From NCBI GenBank assembly GCA_963082715.1, contig OY720455.1, positions 65,134,893 through 65,198,892 of the forward strand: a DNA stretch of 64,000 nt, written 5' to 3'. The translations under genes and the position numbers were made by a program. This DNA is from Harpalus rubripes. Lineage: Eukaryota; Arthropoda; Insecta; Coleoptera; Carabidae. Positions 32,539 through 46,033 of the stretch are shown here, in pieces. The notes under the pieces are model-generated. The model had not been told where the DNA came from. It did not search any database and saw nothing but the letters and a program-made list of their open reading frames with translations. Positions within the stretch are counted from its first letter, which is position 1; every line of letters starts with the position of its first letter.

Positions 32539-33564
32539 TAAAACTAACGAATGAAAGTTGACGTTTAAATTATTTTATAGATGTGGTTTCTTTTGAAACC
32601 ATAGAGAAGAATAGAATTATACGAAATATTCAGATATGAAATTTTTGCATGAGCCCATTTAAATACTGGACTAGGAAAGCACAGAAATACATTACTATGT
32701 CTGGCTGAAAATAGATGGCCGACTAGGGTAACTGAATATCAAAACAGGGGTGCGTTTAAAATATTTTAAACATTTTTCGTTTATATTGATTATAACAAAA
32801 TATTTTGATCTTTAAAATATTTAAATAGGAAATTTGGGAACAACCTTGAAGTCAGGGGTTAAGAAAGTAGGCCATAAGTTCCGTCGTTATTTAAGACATT
32901 AATCAACGTCGTTTATTTATTGTGGACGTTTCGGACATTAATTTGTCCATCCTCAGCCAAATATTATAAATACGATATAATATAATGCTAGTCAATTTAC
33001 TATAATGAACTACATATTTACAAAACAGTGCTCGCCCAAAATTCTAAGAATTATTGCAGAATATAAAAACAAGTAATCTGCAATAATTCTTGACAGAATT
33101 TTGGGCGAGCACTGTTTTGTAAATATGTAGTTCATTATGGTAAATTGACTAGCATTATATTATATTGTATTTATAATATTTGGCTGAGGATGGACTAATT
33201 AATGTCCGAAACATCCACAATAAATAAACGACGTTGACTAATGTCTTAAATAACGACGGAACTTATGGCCTACTTTCTTAATCCCAAAATTTAAATTATT
33301 TAGTTTAACAATTCTACGAAATAGGATTATTTTTAATTTCCTCTAACAGTAATTACGACTTGAGGGTTGCTTACACCTGAGACGAACGAACTAGAATTTG
33401 CGGTATTAAATTTTTTAAATACACCCCTGAATCCTGTTGCTAAGGTCATTTTAAATGCCTCCTGGTATTGAGTACAATTCTAATTTTCTGTAACGGAATA
33501 CATAAGAGTCAGTTTCCTTTCAAATCAAATATAGGAAAATATCAACTTTTATTCGCTAGTCATA
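32539..33564. mobile_element. TATGACTAGCG element, copy 2, with nested palindrome
   Basis: Left end slightly decayed (TAAAACTAACGAATGAAA), right end ATTCGCTAGTCATA. The interior matches copies at 5924 and 39543 (GGCCGACTAGGGTAACTGAA, CTCTAACAGTAATTACGACT). Split by the palindrome at 32828-33293. Confidence 0.8.
32828..33293. mobile_element. Foldback palindrome with arms of about 200 bp
   Basis: Left arm about 32858-33060 and right arm about 33080-33285 are near-perfect inverted copies (AAGAAAGTAGGCCATAAG, CATCCTCAGCCAAATAT, AACAGTGCTCGCCCAAAATT) around a short centre. Outer AAATTTGGGA and TCCCAAAATTT also pair. No coding frame. Confidence 0.85.
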
Positions 33565-34612
33565 CTATAAGTGCTTGTACCTTTGTAACATGTTTACACC
33601 TTAGTGTTGATTTGAGTTGTATATTCGGTGTTTTGTTTGAAGGGTACTGTATATTGTTAGTACAAATCGAATTTGTCAATTAATATTATATTTTATAAAT
33701 CCGTAGTATATCTACATTGTTTTCTCCATCATCAGAAAATGATTAGTAAGAAACTATTGAATATACATAACATGTTACAAGATAAATAAATAATTGCAAG
33801 AAATGTAAAACATAACAAATTACAATTGATTTAATGCATGAATTGCCCGTGCTTACAAAATTACAAGAAAACATAAGCATAACTGACGATGTGTAGATTT
33901 AAATGTATATAAACAAATGAAGAGTATATGATGGTATATTTGAAGAACACAAAACCGATAACAGTCCTAAAATACAGGAGCTAAAAAGGATGACGGTCCA
34001 AGCATACTCGACCCATCTCTGGATATAATAATGTCCAATCTGAATTTTGGACTAAGATTTAATACAGTGTCTTACTTCAAAAACATGGTTTCAAACTTCA
34101 AAATTCGTGAATTGGAAACAACACATTTTGTGAGAAATGAAAATGGTAGAAAAATTTCTCAGAAATTATGATTGTTACCATAGCAACTAGTAGTAGATAA
34201 TAAGCCGTGAAGATGTATGTATTTTTTAATGAACCATATAAATTATCTTGTCTTATACATCAACTCCACGCATTAGTTTTTTAGTTGCGTTGAGGCATTG
34301 TACAGCTGAAATGAAGTCTTTCACTTCCCATCCGCATAGTTCACTAGTCATGTGATGTATTCTGTACTCATCCTTTCTATAGCTAGCGGATACAATCTTA
34401 CACACAATATTGCATCAACAGAACTGAACGATGGACACTCACTTTCAACAGAGAAATTCATACTAGATACTTTAATGGGGTCTGTACATGGAAATATTCT
34501 TATACGACTATTATTCTCCACCGTTTTGTATATTTAAATTCTGGCAAAACCAAGGGAGTAAATCTATTTTAAAATTCAAAAAGTAGCTTCAGGTTTTGCA
34601 AATGCAGTCTCT
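33565..34612. other. Unassigned, with a dispersed repeat at 33985-34115
   Basis: AAAAAGGATGACGGTCCAAG and CTTCAAACTTCAAAATTCG match, in reverse, 46530-46860. Nature of that repeat unknown. The remainder has no recognised feature. Confidence 0.4.
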
Positions 34613-34714
34613 CTTTTTTGAGTTTCTTTTAGTAAATGAGCACGTTTTAAGGTCCCTAGAATCCAAGTTTAACATTTTCACGATGATGGCTGAGTGTATA
34701 TGTGTATATGTGTA

Positions 34715-35620
34715 TACCGTGTGTCTATTTTAAAGGTGTACATAGGAGATTAACAAGGGAAATCAGTTTTTTGCAATTTCCTGCCCGCATCAAATAAAAG
34801 TTGTGGGGCATAAAATTCTGCATCTAAATCAATAAACAGAATTACCTTTACATGCTTTGTAACGACAGAAATTAAATATGAAAATGTCGAAAATTACGTT
34901 TAAATATCGACAGCCATGGAATTGAATTAAATAAATGCTTGACGTTTTATCTGTCACAAAGTAAGTTAAATTATTTGACGTTTCTTACTATTTGAATTTG
35001 TCTCTAGTTTTATTGTTTGAAATTATTAGAAAATTAATATTTATACTAATGAAGAGCGTGATTTCACAATTACTAAATTCGTGACAAAATTTGAATGTGT
35101 CTTTAAAAAATACATGTGAGCCGCGTAATCAGAATATAGGACGAGAAGGAAAACGTGCATTACTAGAAGAAAGAGTGTTAGGAATAAGTGTAGTCGCCTT
35201 CTGTAGTACTAGATGTATTGGAAATGAGTTGGGAGTACATCACAGCATCATACATAATTTTGTTACGCAGTTGAATTTTTAATAAATTCATATTATTTAA
35301 ACAAAACTCTATTTTTTAACTTTATTTATTAGTCTAATATAATATTTCTCTTATTATAATTAACGATATTTTTCAAATCAAATTGTCAGAAACGTCAAAT
35401 AAGTTAACTTACGTTGTGTCAGATAAAACGTCAAGCATTTATTTATTTTTTGTTCAATTGCATGGCTATCGATATTTTCAACGTAATTTTCAACATTTTC
35501 ATATTTAATTATTGTCGTTACAAAACATGTAAAGGTAATTCTGTTTATAACTTTTATTTGACGCGAGCAGGAATTTGCAATAAACTGATTTCCCATGTTA
35601 ATCTCCTATGTACACCTTTA
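34715..35620. mobile_element. Foldback element P, copy 2, with spacer
   Basis: Arms match 24565-25140. Here the left arm (34715-34992) and right arm (about 35383-35620) are separated by about 390 bp that includes a transposase-like helix-turn-helix. The right terminal TACCGTGTGTC is lost. Confidence 0.8.
35130..35282 (+). pseudogene. Helix-turn-helix remnant of a mariner-like transposase
   Basis: The frame includes NIGREGKRALLEERVLGI and then STRCIGNELGVHHSIIHNFV. The second block resembles the STRxIxxELGVSHxTVxxxL helix-turn-helix of insect mariner-like transposases. No catalytic region; the frame ends at 35282. It lies between the two arms of foldback P, so it is probably left over from the autonomous parent. 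Assigned by pattern only. Confidence 0.5.
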
Positions 35621-36061
35621 GTATGTGTACATGTGTTTATGTGTGTGTATGTATATGTGGATCCTCCACTCTAACTCAAATGCTATCATCCAGAAAATTT
35701 TGAAAATTGTATCTCGACCTTTTTTAATATGGAAAGAACCCATTAGATTCTGGTGTAAATCGAATAACCAGAAATGGCACTTTACTTGAAGCTCAAAATA
35801 GTTTTTCTTCAAAAAATACCTTTAAATGTTATTTTTTCGAGATTAATGTTATTATAAAAATTAAAGATTATTAAATTTTCTACAGATCTGCAATAATACT
35901 TTTTCTATATATTTTATGAATAAAATAAAATTATCTATAATTTAAATCCTGGAGCCTACGCTTTATACAAACAAAAGGCAGTTATTCAAATATAACTGAC
36001 AGATAAATGTCACTATCAAAGAACTAATCTTTTTAAAATAAAATTAGTAATGTTTTAAAAT

Positions 36062-36265
36062 GTTGTTAGATGGATAAGAACACGGCGAAGAAACTAGAGA
36101 GACCGCGTAGAATGAATGAATAAAACAAAAAAGCCAGACACTCGCCGACCCATAGGAAGACCGCAGAAAAGATGATATGAATGCTGGACATCTGCATCTC
36201 AAAGGGATAACATGACAGAAAATAATAGGACAAAGTCCTATTAAAAGAAGAAGAAAAAGAAATTC
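36062..36265 (+). mobile_element. Decayed LINE 3' end (RTE-like?)
   Basis: One frame reads TRRPIGRPQKR, then YECWTSASQRDNMTENN; the RRPxGRPxKRW block is common near the end of some LINE polyproteins. The tail is AAAAGAAGAAGAAAAAGAAA. No other part of the element is present. Low certainty. Confidence 0.4.
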
Positions 36266-37070
36266 TTATTACTCAACAGAACACAAAACCAGGACTCATT
36301 AAATATCGATAAAATTATTTATGAAATAATATATGGTATACATTATTTAAATTTATATTTACAAACAAATGTATTTAAATATAGTTAATAATGTATTATT
36401 GACTAATAAATATTTAAATTTATTCATTACTTCACATATAAATTTATAATAAACTAGTACAACATTTATTATTTATTTATTTATTTATGAATATGTCCAG
36501 AAATTATAGGTAGTCGACTGTCGCCTGTTCATACGGCGAAAATATATTTTGTTAGTAAGTCCCACTAAATATCTCCACAGTTAATAATATTTGGTTCGCT
36601 CCATAATCATTACATAACAGTCAACCTAACCTAAATACTTCATCAATTTTTCATGAAATAAACAAGCAAAGCACGTATACCACCATGTGTTCAAAACAAA
36701 TTACTTCGGCACACATACGCCTGAAAAAGTAGTCCTAGTGCATTATGGGTGTCGAATGTAGGCGGAGTAATACAGAGAGTTTTTAATCGCTTTAAATGGA
36801 GAGAGTGCGAAATTAATTTCGTTGAGAAAAAAAAGAAAGAGGTATTTTGTTTTGCAATGAAGATTTTCACACATGTTTAGTGGAACGAATTAAGAATATA
36901 ATCAAATTTTATAATGAATTTCGCACAGAACTAGATACATTAATAAATTGGAAGCCTAGATTTTAAAATTAAAACTATAACAGTTGATTTTTGCATAATA
37001 TAAATTTGGAGATTTCAATGATATATCAAGAAACAAACCCTTATAATATTTTTTTAAAATTTACGATTTA
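36266..37070. other. Unassigned
   Basis: Contains a (TTTA)n run at 36466-36489. No recognised gene. Confidence 0.35.
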
Positions 37071-38035
37071 TACAGGGCGTATTGTATTGACCAAAATAAG
37101 TAAAAAAAACGTATAAACAATATAGGTCTGATCTTCATGTGTTTCCGAGAAAGAGGCCCTTTTGTATTACAATCGAAGAAAAACGGACAAAGATAGTGAT
37201 CGAACAAAATTTTGTCTATGCCAATCAATAGACTCTTTTCAATTTTTAATAGTTATGAAGTTATTTGAAAATTAATAGTCAAAGTCGTCACAACATTTTA
37301 CTTAATACAATGGGCTACTTGCGTGTAATTTTTTCATTTAATATTTTTGAAGAGACGATAAAAACTTGCTACTCATATTTTTCCATTAATTGGCTAGAAA
37401 AAAATTATTGAAACTTTAATATTTAAATTACCGCCATGTATGACGTAGAACCAATGAATGGCCGTAAAGCAAGAACATCGGTACGTCCAATAGCAACGGC
37501 ATGTGCGGGTATTATAAACATGACAGATCATCTGTTTGACTTTTGAATAATAAAAGTAACAGAAACCACGCATATTGTAAATAATAAAGAAGAGAGTCAG
37601 TGACAGAAAAATGAACTAATGTCAAAATCAAATTAAAACTCGCATTCGCTCGCCATCTACAGATTACATTCTTAAATATGCATCCCTTTCGCCAGCTCAA
37701 AATAATGACGTCAAAGAAAATCTTCTTTCTTGTTAAAAAACAAATAATTTTTTTAAAATAAAATTTATATTTTTACATACGTTTTCAACTTTACTTTTCA
37801 GTACCACGCAAGTAGCCTATTATTTGACTATTTTTTGAAAAACAAACACACATAACCTCTCAAAGGTAAATAAAAAGTCTCATTTAATCGAAGTCCTAAC
37901 TCTTACAGTTTTCGAGATAGTAGAGGTAAACCCCGTAAAAACTTATTTTTCACTGTCTTAAAACTCGGAAAGTATTAAAGATCGGACTCATGTTTTTTAC
38001 TATTTTTGGTCAGTAATGCCCTTAAAGTTCTTATT
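37071..38035. mobile_element. Element X, copy 1, with nested CTTGCGTG element
   Basis: Left end TACAGGGCGTATTGTATTGACC; right inverted end TTTGGTCAGTAATGCCCTTA. The interior matches element X copy 2 (GTGATCGAACAAAATTTTGT, CTCGGAAA). Interrupted by the CTTGCGTG element at 37309-37822. No protein motif seen. Confidence 0.65.
37309..37822. mobile_element. CTTGCGTG inverted-repeat element, copy c
   Basis: Ends AATGGGCTACTTGCGTG and its partner CACGCAAGTAGCCTATT. 514 bp, shorter than copy b and in the opposite internal orientation. Non-coding. Confidence 0.85.
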
Positions 38036-38051
38036 CAAAATTGAAAAATAA

Positions 38052-38340
38052 GTCTCGTGGCCGCGTGCCTGAGTGTCTGGTCGCAAATCTGGGGAACCGG
38101 GTTCGATCCTGACTGACGCCAAATATTCAAATTTGAAAATGACACAAAATTGACCCCTGTGGTGCACTCTCCGCGCCAGCAATAGGTGCCCGTGAGGTGA
38201 CGCCTGGTAAACGCCCATACGCTACAAATATGTCATCATCATTACCGAATTCTGTGTACAAAGCAGATTGGCACACCCAGCAATGGGTAATATGACGTGA
38301 TGATATATTTATATTTATTTATTTTAGCAATGTGAAAAGT
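38052..38340 (+). mobile_element. SINE-1, full tRNA-derived SINE
   Basis: A-box-like TGGCCGCGTGCC (38058-38069) and B box GGGTTCGATCC (38099-38109) at tRNA-like spacing, followed by a body without tRNA similarity and a tail TGATATATTTATATTTATTT. The boxes form the internal RNA polymerase III promoter. Not a functional tRNA: no cloverleaf is evident. Truncated copies at 31001-31203, 4885-4939 and possibly 53100-53126. Confidence 0.8.
38058..38109 (+). promoter_or_regulatory. Internal pol III promoter of SINE-1 (A and B boxes)
   Basis: A box 38058-38069 matches TRGCNNAGYNGG with mismatches near the end; B box 38099-38109 is GGGTTCGATCC. Start-to-start spacing is 41 bp, close to that of tRNA genes. 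Confidence 0.65.
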
Positions 38341-39064
38341 CGTCGTCAAGTATAGGAATATTGTAGAGAGTAATGGCTATACGCTGTAATTCATTCGGAT
38401 GTATTACAACACGAGTAACAGGCGAGTGTGATAAAAAAATAAATAAATAATAATAACTATTTATAGAAATTAATTCTATTAATAAGTCCTTTATTATTCC
38501 AATGCAAAGTAGTTCTATTTTAATATGTAAAATATATGATTCAGTAGCATACATTATGTATATTATATTTTAATCAATTTGGTACTACTAGAAATCATAA
38601 TTTAAAATATTTAAATATACAGACATTATGCATCTTATATTTAGAATATTATAACATAACCTTTTTTGCATTGTCTTTTCATTGCAACATATAATAAATA
38701 ACCCAATTCCTATGTAATTTACAAATTGAAAGCATGCATCCAAAGGTCATAGACGAAATTATTGTTAAATTTATAGACAACAGCTTTCTATCTAAAATGA
38801 TAGACAAATTTCTACTCGTAGTGACATAAAAACTTACTGATTATATTTATTAATGTCATGATATACATAAACATAACATTATCTGCAATCTAAGTGTTAT
38901 ATTATTTGATTTTGACCATCAATTATGTTCAAAACTTAACACGGTGGACGGTGAATGAAAATAAATATATCAAAATGTATTTCACTTATACTTCTTGAAG
39001 TACCGTCCATACACATGGGTATGTCTCAACTTATATTGAATTGACTTGCCTTCATATTAAAAAA
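38341..39064. other. Unassigned
   Basis: AT-rich, no recognised feature. Confidence 0.35.
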
Positions 39065-40244
39065 TCTGATGTGGCCAACACAATACCTCCCGCCATTTAA
39101 TTTTTATTAATTTCATACTTCCATATTTAGATATACTGGAAACTGTATTGTTCCACTCCATATAACTATGGTTCTATTTACTATTTTCTTTTTAAAACGT
39201 TACTATTATTAATTTGAAATGATTAGATCTTTGACAGTGATATTTATCTGTCAGTTATATACATTTGAGATATGAACTGTGTAACCAAGGAGTTGTGTTT
39301 GTTTAAAGCGGAGGCCCTGAGATTTAAATTATATATAATTTTATAAATTTATCCATAAAATATATAGAAAAAGTATTAATGCAAACCTGTAAAAAATTTA
39401 ATAATCTTTAATAAATTGCGAGAAAATAACATTCAGTGGTATTAAAATTTAATGACTTCTTTCTAAGGTAGAAATACAAGGTTTCAAAATTTTCTGAATG
39501 ATAGTATTTGAGTTAGCGTGGAGGATCTATACACATATATGGTATGACTAGCGAATGAAAATTGACGTTCAAATTATTTTATAGATGTGGTTTCTTTTGA
39601 AAGCTTAGATAAGAACAGAATTGTACGACATATTCAGGTATGAAATTTTAGCATTTTTTAAATATTGGACTAAGAAAGCACAGAAATACATTACTATGTC
39701 TGGCTGAAAACAGATGGCCGACTAGGGTAACTGAATATCAAAATATTTTAAACATTTTTCGTTTATGTTGATTATAACAAAATATTTTGATCTTTAAACT
39801 ATTTAGTTTGGCAATTCTATGAAATAGGATTATTTTTAATTTCCTCTAACAGTAATTCAGACTCGAAGGTTGCTTACACTTGAGACGAACAAACTAGAAT
39901 TTGCGGTATTAAATTTTTGAAATACATCCCTGAATCCTGTTGCTAAGGTAATTTTAAATGCTTCCTGGTATTGAGTACAATTCTAATCTGTTGTAACGGA
40001 ATATATAAAAGCCAGTTTCCTTTCAAATCAAATATAGGGAAATGTTTGCAAAAGAAACCACATCTATTAAAAAATCTAAACGTCAAGTTTTATTCGCTAG
40101 TCATACTATACACACAGACATAATCGTGAAAATGTTAAAATTGTTTCTAAGGGTCTTAAAACGTGGTAATTTACCAAAATCTCGATATGCGATTTTTAGC
40201 ACGATCCCTATACCTCCCTTACCAATGGTAGCGGGAGGTAAAAA
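39065..40244 (+). mobile_element. TH element, subfamily B, with nested TATGACTAGCG element
   Basis: 5' end TCTGATGTGGCCAACAC, box ACCTCCCGCCA; intact 3' hairpin CCTCCCTTACCAATGGTAGC to GGGAGGTAAAAA. About 617 bp without the nested element, which sits at the microsatellite position. Confidence 0.85.
39543..40105. mobile_element. TATGACTAGCG element, copy 3
   Basis: Both ends carry the TATGACTAGCG motif with long inverted arms (ATAGATGTGGTTTCTTTT versus its complement near 40055). 563 bp. Flanked by GG...CTATACAC of the TH-B host. Confidence 0.85.
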
Positions 40245-41132
40245 AAGATATGGGGTCCTCCACTATCGTAACAAATTATGATAGACAAGGCAGTAAAAAA
40301 TCAATCCGTCAAAGATTTAAGGGATGGTCGAATTATTTCTTCGAGATCAACAAAGTCAATTTTTTGACTATATAATATTTATTGACCATACTTGATATTT
40401 CAAAGAACAAAATCAAGATTCAAAAATTAAAAATCATACCTCATATCGGTTAGCGCCTTTTGAAGTCCACACTGTCACTCACACTCACACACTGTCTTGT
40501 CTTCTTCGAGTCCGGGGTTCGAAGCACGTGTCTGTCGGCTGGCTGTTGTGTGACTGCTGAGCTTACTGTCCAACTGTTACTGTTGTCTGTTGTCTTCAGC
40601 CGGCCTGAAGAGAGAGTTTGAGTTTAGTTAGTGGTACGCCAGCCTTTTGGATTGGGAAAGAATACTTTGTGTCGAGATGGGGAGAGCTCTGACGATTGAG
40701 CAATTTGCGGGAGTCTAGGGGGAAGAAGAATGGGAGTGGAGGATGCAGAAAGAAAGAGAGAATGGAAGAAATGATAGGGAATCGAATTGTTTATGGCTGA
40801 AGGTGATATTTTTTTTTTGTAAAACGATGGTATTATGGAACACCTCTCAATTACTATTATAAAGTATTGGTTTAAGAAGATTTGCACAGGGTTTTACATC
40901 CCATCCTTTATTAAACTGTCTATTTCAGTAATACAGTATTTATTCCTTAAAAACCTTTTTTTGAAGTTTCAGTAAACACTTATACCTTCTTCAGAGTCAG
41001 TAATACCTTACAGATTTTTTTTACAGAGTTTATGTTTAAAAATCTGGGAGATTTTACTTACCCTGAAGAAGGCAATGAAAAAACAGATGAGCTCGCTAAA
41101 AAGGGAGCCAAATTTCCATTTTACGGGCCTGT
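40245..41132. other. Unassigned, with a GC-richer island
   Basis: 40440-40815 has clearly higher GC and many CTGT/GAGA words, unlike its neighbours, and no stable long frame. It starts near TCCTCCACTATCGTAACAAA, related to the dispersed phrase at 7700 and 43474. It may be part of an unrecognised LTR or 5' region; nothing proves that. Confidence 0.35.
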
Positions 41133-41180
41133 ACTGATGTAGCCAACACATGACCTCTCGCCAATTCCATGTTTAAAATA

Positions 41181-41678
41181 TACAAGGTGTTTAAAAATAA
41201 AAATTAAAGGCATATAGTACTGACCAAAATAAGTAAAAAGCTAAATCAACATATGACTGATCTTCAACTGTTTCCGAGAAAAGCGAATAATAAAAAAAAA
41301 CTGACAAAGGTAGTGATCGAACAAAATTTTGTCTATGTCAGTAAATAGACTGTCCCATAGCTATAGCTACGTTATGAAATTTATTTTCTTTATAATTTTT
41401 TAAATCTATATCCATTTAACATTAAGTATAAAATGCAGTCAAATCGTATAGAGAATAAAATATTCTTTAATATTTATAATAACATTAAATGTGAAAAAAT
41501 GATATTTAACATAGTTTTTTCAAGAAAAACTGTTAAAATCTTCAAATGATGGTACTTCCGGTTGACCAATTGTAACCAAAATCTAATCACCTCTTCATAT
41601 GGATGTTACGAAGAAGAACACGAAAAAATTATAATTTTTCAAATTGTAGTATTAGAGTTATCGCAGACGAAATTTTTG

Positions 41679-41726
<48 letters not shown>

Positions 41727-42128
41727 ACGCACATACAGACATCATCGTAAAACGTGCTTATTGATTAAAAACTCATCGAATTTTTTGACCAAAGACAATA
41801 CCTTCCTTACCTATAAGTGACGGAAGGTAAAAACAATAAAATTTTATATGAAACGTTTTTCTCAATTTCTGATAGTTATTTGAAAATTAAATATTGGCCT
41901 AGGGCGCCACAACATTTAACATAGTACAATTATTTGATTTCAAAAAAAAACAAAAGCACATTTAAGATGACCTCTGAAAGGTAAACAAAAAATCCCATTT
42001 AATCAAAGTTGTAACTCTTATAGTTTACGAGATAGCAGACGTAAACTCTGTAAAAACTCATTTTTCACTAACTCAAATCTCGGAAACATTTTGGTCAGTA
42101 CTATATGCCCTTAATTTTTTTTACAGTA
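41181..42128. mobile_element. Element X, copy 2
   Basis: Inverted ends sharing GGCATATAGTACTGACCA (about 41208 and 42105). Split internally by the partial TH-A at 41349-41833. Interior matches element X copy 1. Confidence 0.7.
41349..41833 (+). mobile_element. TH element, subfamily A, 5'-truncated
   Basis: Starts in the A interior (CCATAGCTATAGCTACGTTA), keeps the core, a CA tract (41683-41724) and the intact 3' hairpin (ACCTTCC ... GGAAGGTAAAAA). No TGATG end. Confidence 0.8.
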
Positions 42129-42546
42129 TTTTTGAAACCCTTTTTGTTTATTAATTTTAGCCAAAATCTAATATGTTGTTCCCCTTCATATAAAAGTCTT
42201 TAATACTAAATTTAAAAATGTTTGGAATATATCAATATATTTTTCATGAAAATCTATTTAGAGTTTCAAATAAAGTATCACTTCCGGTTTATTAATTTTA
42301 GCGAAAATCTAATATGTTGTTCCCCTTGATATAAAAGTCGTAAATACTAAAATTGAAAAGTTTTGGTTTATATTGTAATATAGTTTTTTATTAATAACTG
42401 TTATGGGCTTCAAGTAAGGTACTACTCCCGGTTGTCCAATTTTACCCAAAATCTAATTAACTCTTTATACTCATATGAATGCAGTAAGCTTAAATACGGA
42501 ATATATAGAGATTTTTGGAAGTTTGATACCGTGGTCGAAAAAATCA

Positions 42547-43555
<1,009 letters not shown>

Positions 43556-43591
43556 TCTAATGTCGCCATCACAATACCTCCCGCCATTTAC

Positions 43592-43948
43592 AGCCCGAGT
43601 CACAAAAAAGATTAAGTTAATCCTTATTTTTGAATTAGCGAATTTTATTCTAATTTTGATAGTTTATTTCTTAAAATGTAGTCTAATCTAATCCAAGTAA
43701 CTACTTTTTTTTAAATCCCTCAACAGGATTAAATTCCAATTACAGAGTGGGTTCACATTCACACACATCCATGCCTTAGTGAGATTCGAACCCATAGCCC
43801 CAACGGCACTCATGACATGAGGCGTTGCTTTAACCATTGAGCCACCGGAGCTATAATAAAATAAAGATTAAATTTTAAATACCGGGATAGAATAGAATTC
43901 ACTAATCCAAAAATGAGGATTAGCTTAAACATTTTTGTGAATCGTTAA
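43592..43948. mobile_element. Imperfect TIR element containing SINE-2
   Basis: Ends CACAAAAAAGATTAAGTTAA and the inverted CACAAAAATGTTTAAGCTAA, diverged but collinear for about 60 bp. SINE-2 lies within. Confidence 0.6.
43706..43853 (-). mobile_element. SINE-2, tRNA-derived
   Basis: On the minus strand the head reads GCTCCGGTGGCTCAATGG with A box TGGCTCAATGG, and B box GGGTTCGAATCTC about 50 bp on. A body of about 65 bp and a TTTAAAAAAAAG tail follow. Not related to SINE-1 outside the boxes. Cloverleaf not demonstrated. Confidence 0.7.
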
Positions 43949-44516
43949 TTTTTATTAATCTAAATACACACCTACATATTTACTTATGCTGGAAACTGTA
44001 TTGAATTCCTTTTCTATTGTTCTATTTACTTTTTTCTTTTTAAAACGTTACTAATATTATTTTGAAATAATTAGTTACATATATTTGAATAACTGTGTTT
44101 TGTTTGTTTAAAGTGTAGATTCTGGGATTTAAATTATAGATAATTTTATAAATTTATCGATAAAATATATAGAAAAAGTATTAATGCAAATCTATAGAAA
44201 ATTAAATAATCTTTAATTTAAACATTTAAAGGTATTTTTCGAAGAAAAATTATTTTGAGCTTCTAGTAAAGTGCCATTTCTGGTTATCCGATTTTCACCA
44301 AAATCTAATGGGCTCTTTCCATTACAGAAAAAGTTCGAAATACAAGGTTTCAAAATTTTCTGAATGATAGTATTTGAGTTAGAGTGGAGGATCCACACAC
44401 ACATACACAAATACACGCAGACATCATCGTAAAAATGTTAAAATTGGATTCTAGGGACCTTAAAACGTGGTCATTCTCCAAAATCTCTGTGTCCGATTTT
44501 TAGCACGAGGTAAAAA

Positions 44517-45813
44517 ACAATTTTTTAATACTTACTTTGCGAGATATTTGAAATTTGTTGTTAATGTCAAACTATTGCTATCTTTCTCTCGCCATCTACT
44601 ATAATGCTTGTGCGAGAGAAAGATAAAGCAATAAAGAATTTTCAATACTACGAATTGCTTAAAAAATGAACTATTGTCTTTTATTTATTTTAAGTCAAAC
44701 GTCAGAATAATTGATACAGTTGTCCAGCAAATTTAAATTTCGCGTCAATTATTTTACTGTGTAAACTCGGTTCACGTTTGAACCAATCAGAGAGCTAGAA
44801 TCCTAGGCCTTATTTCACCCAAAGCTCTATAGTTAAAACGGATAGAGTATAATAATAGTAACATTTTAAAATGTATGAACCAAAACAGTAATAATAGATC
44901 AGGATCAGAAAGTATGGGTGGTAAAATATTTTCTAATTTAATTTGTCATGTGGATATTCATGTTGAAAATGATACTTAGACATTAATGTTTTGAAGAGAA
45001 ACTTTAAATATCTTCATACAAAATTGAATATAAATTCTTTCATTAGATTATTAAATAGGAATTGTAGGATTTCAAAATAAAATTCTTATAAACTTTTATT
45101 ATTGATTTCTCAACAATGTTGAATTCCTTTTATTTTATAGTGTAGGTAAAAAAGTACAAGTATTAAAATATTCGACTCATGCGTCTAAGTGTTGTAATTG
45201 ATTCAATATTTTTGATTCTAATATTTAAAAATGATCCTGACTTAAATTTAGTTGCAGAAATCTATAAAAATAAAGAAGGTAGCAAGTTGCTTCTTTGATT
45301 ATTTCAAAATCAAAAAATATCTGAGGTTATTTTTGCTAAATCAAAAAACAAAGTAGATGTTACGAATTTTGAAAATGTTGGCTACTACTGCACTAATCTA
45401 TTGCTTCAAAATGGAAACAAATGATTTCGAAAACAAAAGCAACTCAAATCGTGACTCGGCTTACACTAGATGATGAACGCAGCAGCGAATGTTAAAACCG
45501 TTTGATCTATGAATAAAAATGAAAGTTGAGCAATTTGGAAAGAATTGTTTCTTTACAAAAGCAACGTTTGTTTCCTGTTCATTATTATTTCACACAGGTT
45601 GACCGGAAGTCCAATCGAACGGTTTGAAACCGTAGAGGATTTACTGTTACATACATACGAGTCAATGGAATTATAATAAACATGCATCTCCTGACACATA
45701 TTTTGTTTATATGGTAATGAATGAATCAACAAGTATGAGACTGCTTTGAAAAAATCATGAATAGTGCTTTCTTCTTTTCATAGGAGATTTGACTAAATAA
45801 TTAAAGACAATGG
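44517..45813. other. Unassigned, with one hairpin
   Basis: GCTATCTTTCTCTCGC and GCGAGAGAAAGATAAAGC (44578-44628) form a stem of about 16 bp with a loop of about 18 bp. No coding signal or other repeat family. Confidence 0.4.
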
Positions 45814-45938
45814 TTTTTACCTTCCGTCACCTTTAGGTAAGGAAGGTATTGCCTTTGGTCAAAAAATTCAGTGGTGAGTATTTGATGAATAAGCACGTTT
45901 TAGGGTCCCTAGAATACGATTTTACTATTTTTACGATG

Positions 45939-46033
<95 letters not shown>

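Larger units (their letters stand above)
34613..36057 (-). mobile_element. TH element, subfamily B, hairpin lost, split by foldback P
   Basis: From ACGTTTTAAGGTCCCTAGAA to the GTATATGTGT tract, foldback P inserted in that tract (34715-35620), then GTGTATGTATATGTGGATCC, the core, and CTGACAGATAAATGTCACT. Both the 3' hairpin and the 5' TGATG end are missing. Confidence 0.75.
43556..44516 (+). mobile_element. TH element, subfamily B, hairpin deleted
   Basis: 5' end TCTAATGTCGCCATCACAAT, box ACCTCCCGCCA, then a nested TIR element (43592-43948). The core is present with a short CACACACATACAC tract. The end reads TTAGCACGAGGTAAAAA: the left hairpin arm and loop are lost. Confidence 0.8.

Noticed and set aside
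38052..38125. Functional tRNA gene (also 43780-43853 and 55200-55300)
   Set aside because: A and B boxes are present, but acceptor and anticodon stems do not close by eye and unrelated SINE bodies follow.
40440..40815. LTR of a retrotransposon
   Set aside because: No second LTR, no TG...CA ends or primer-binding site could be identified.
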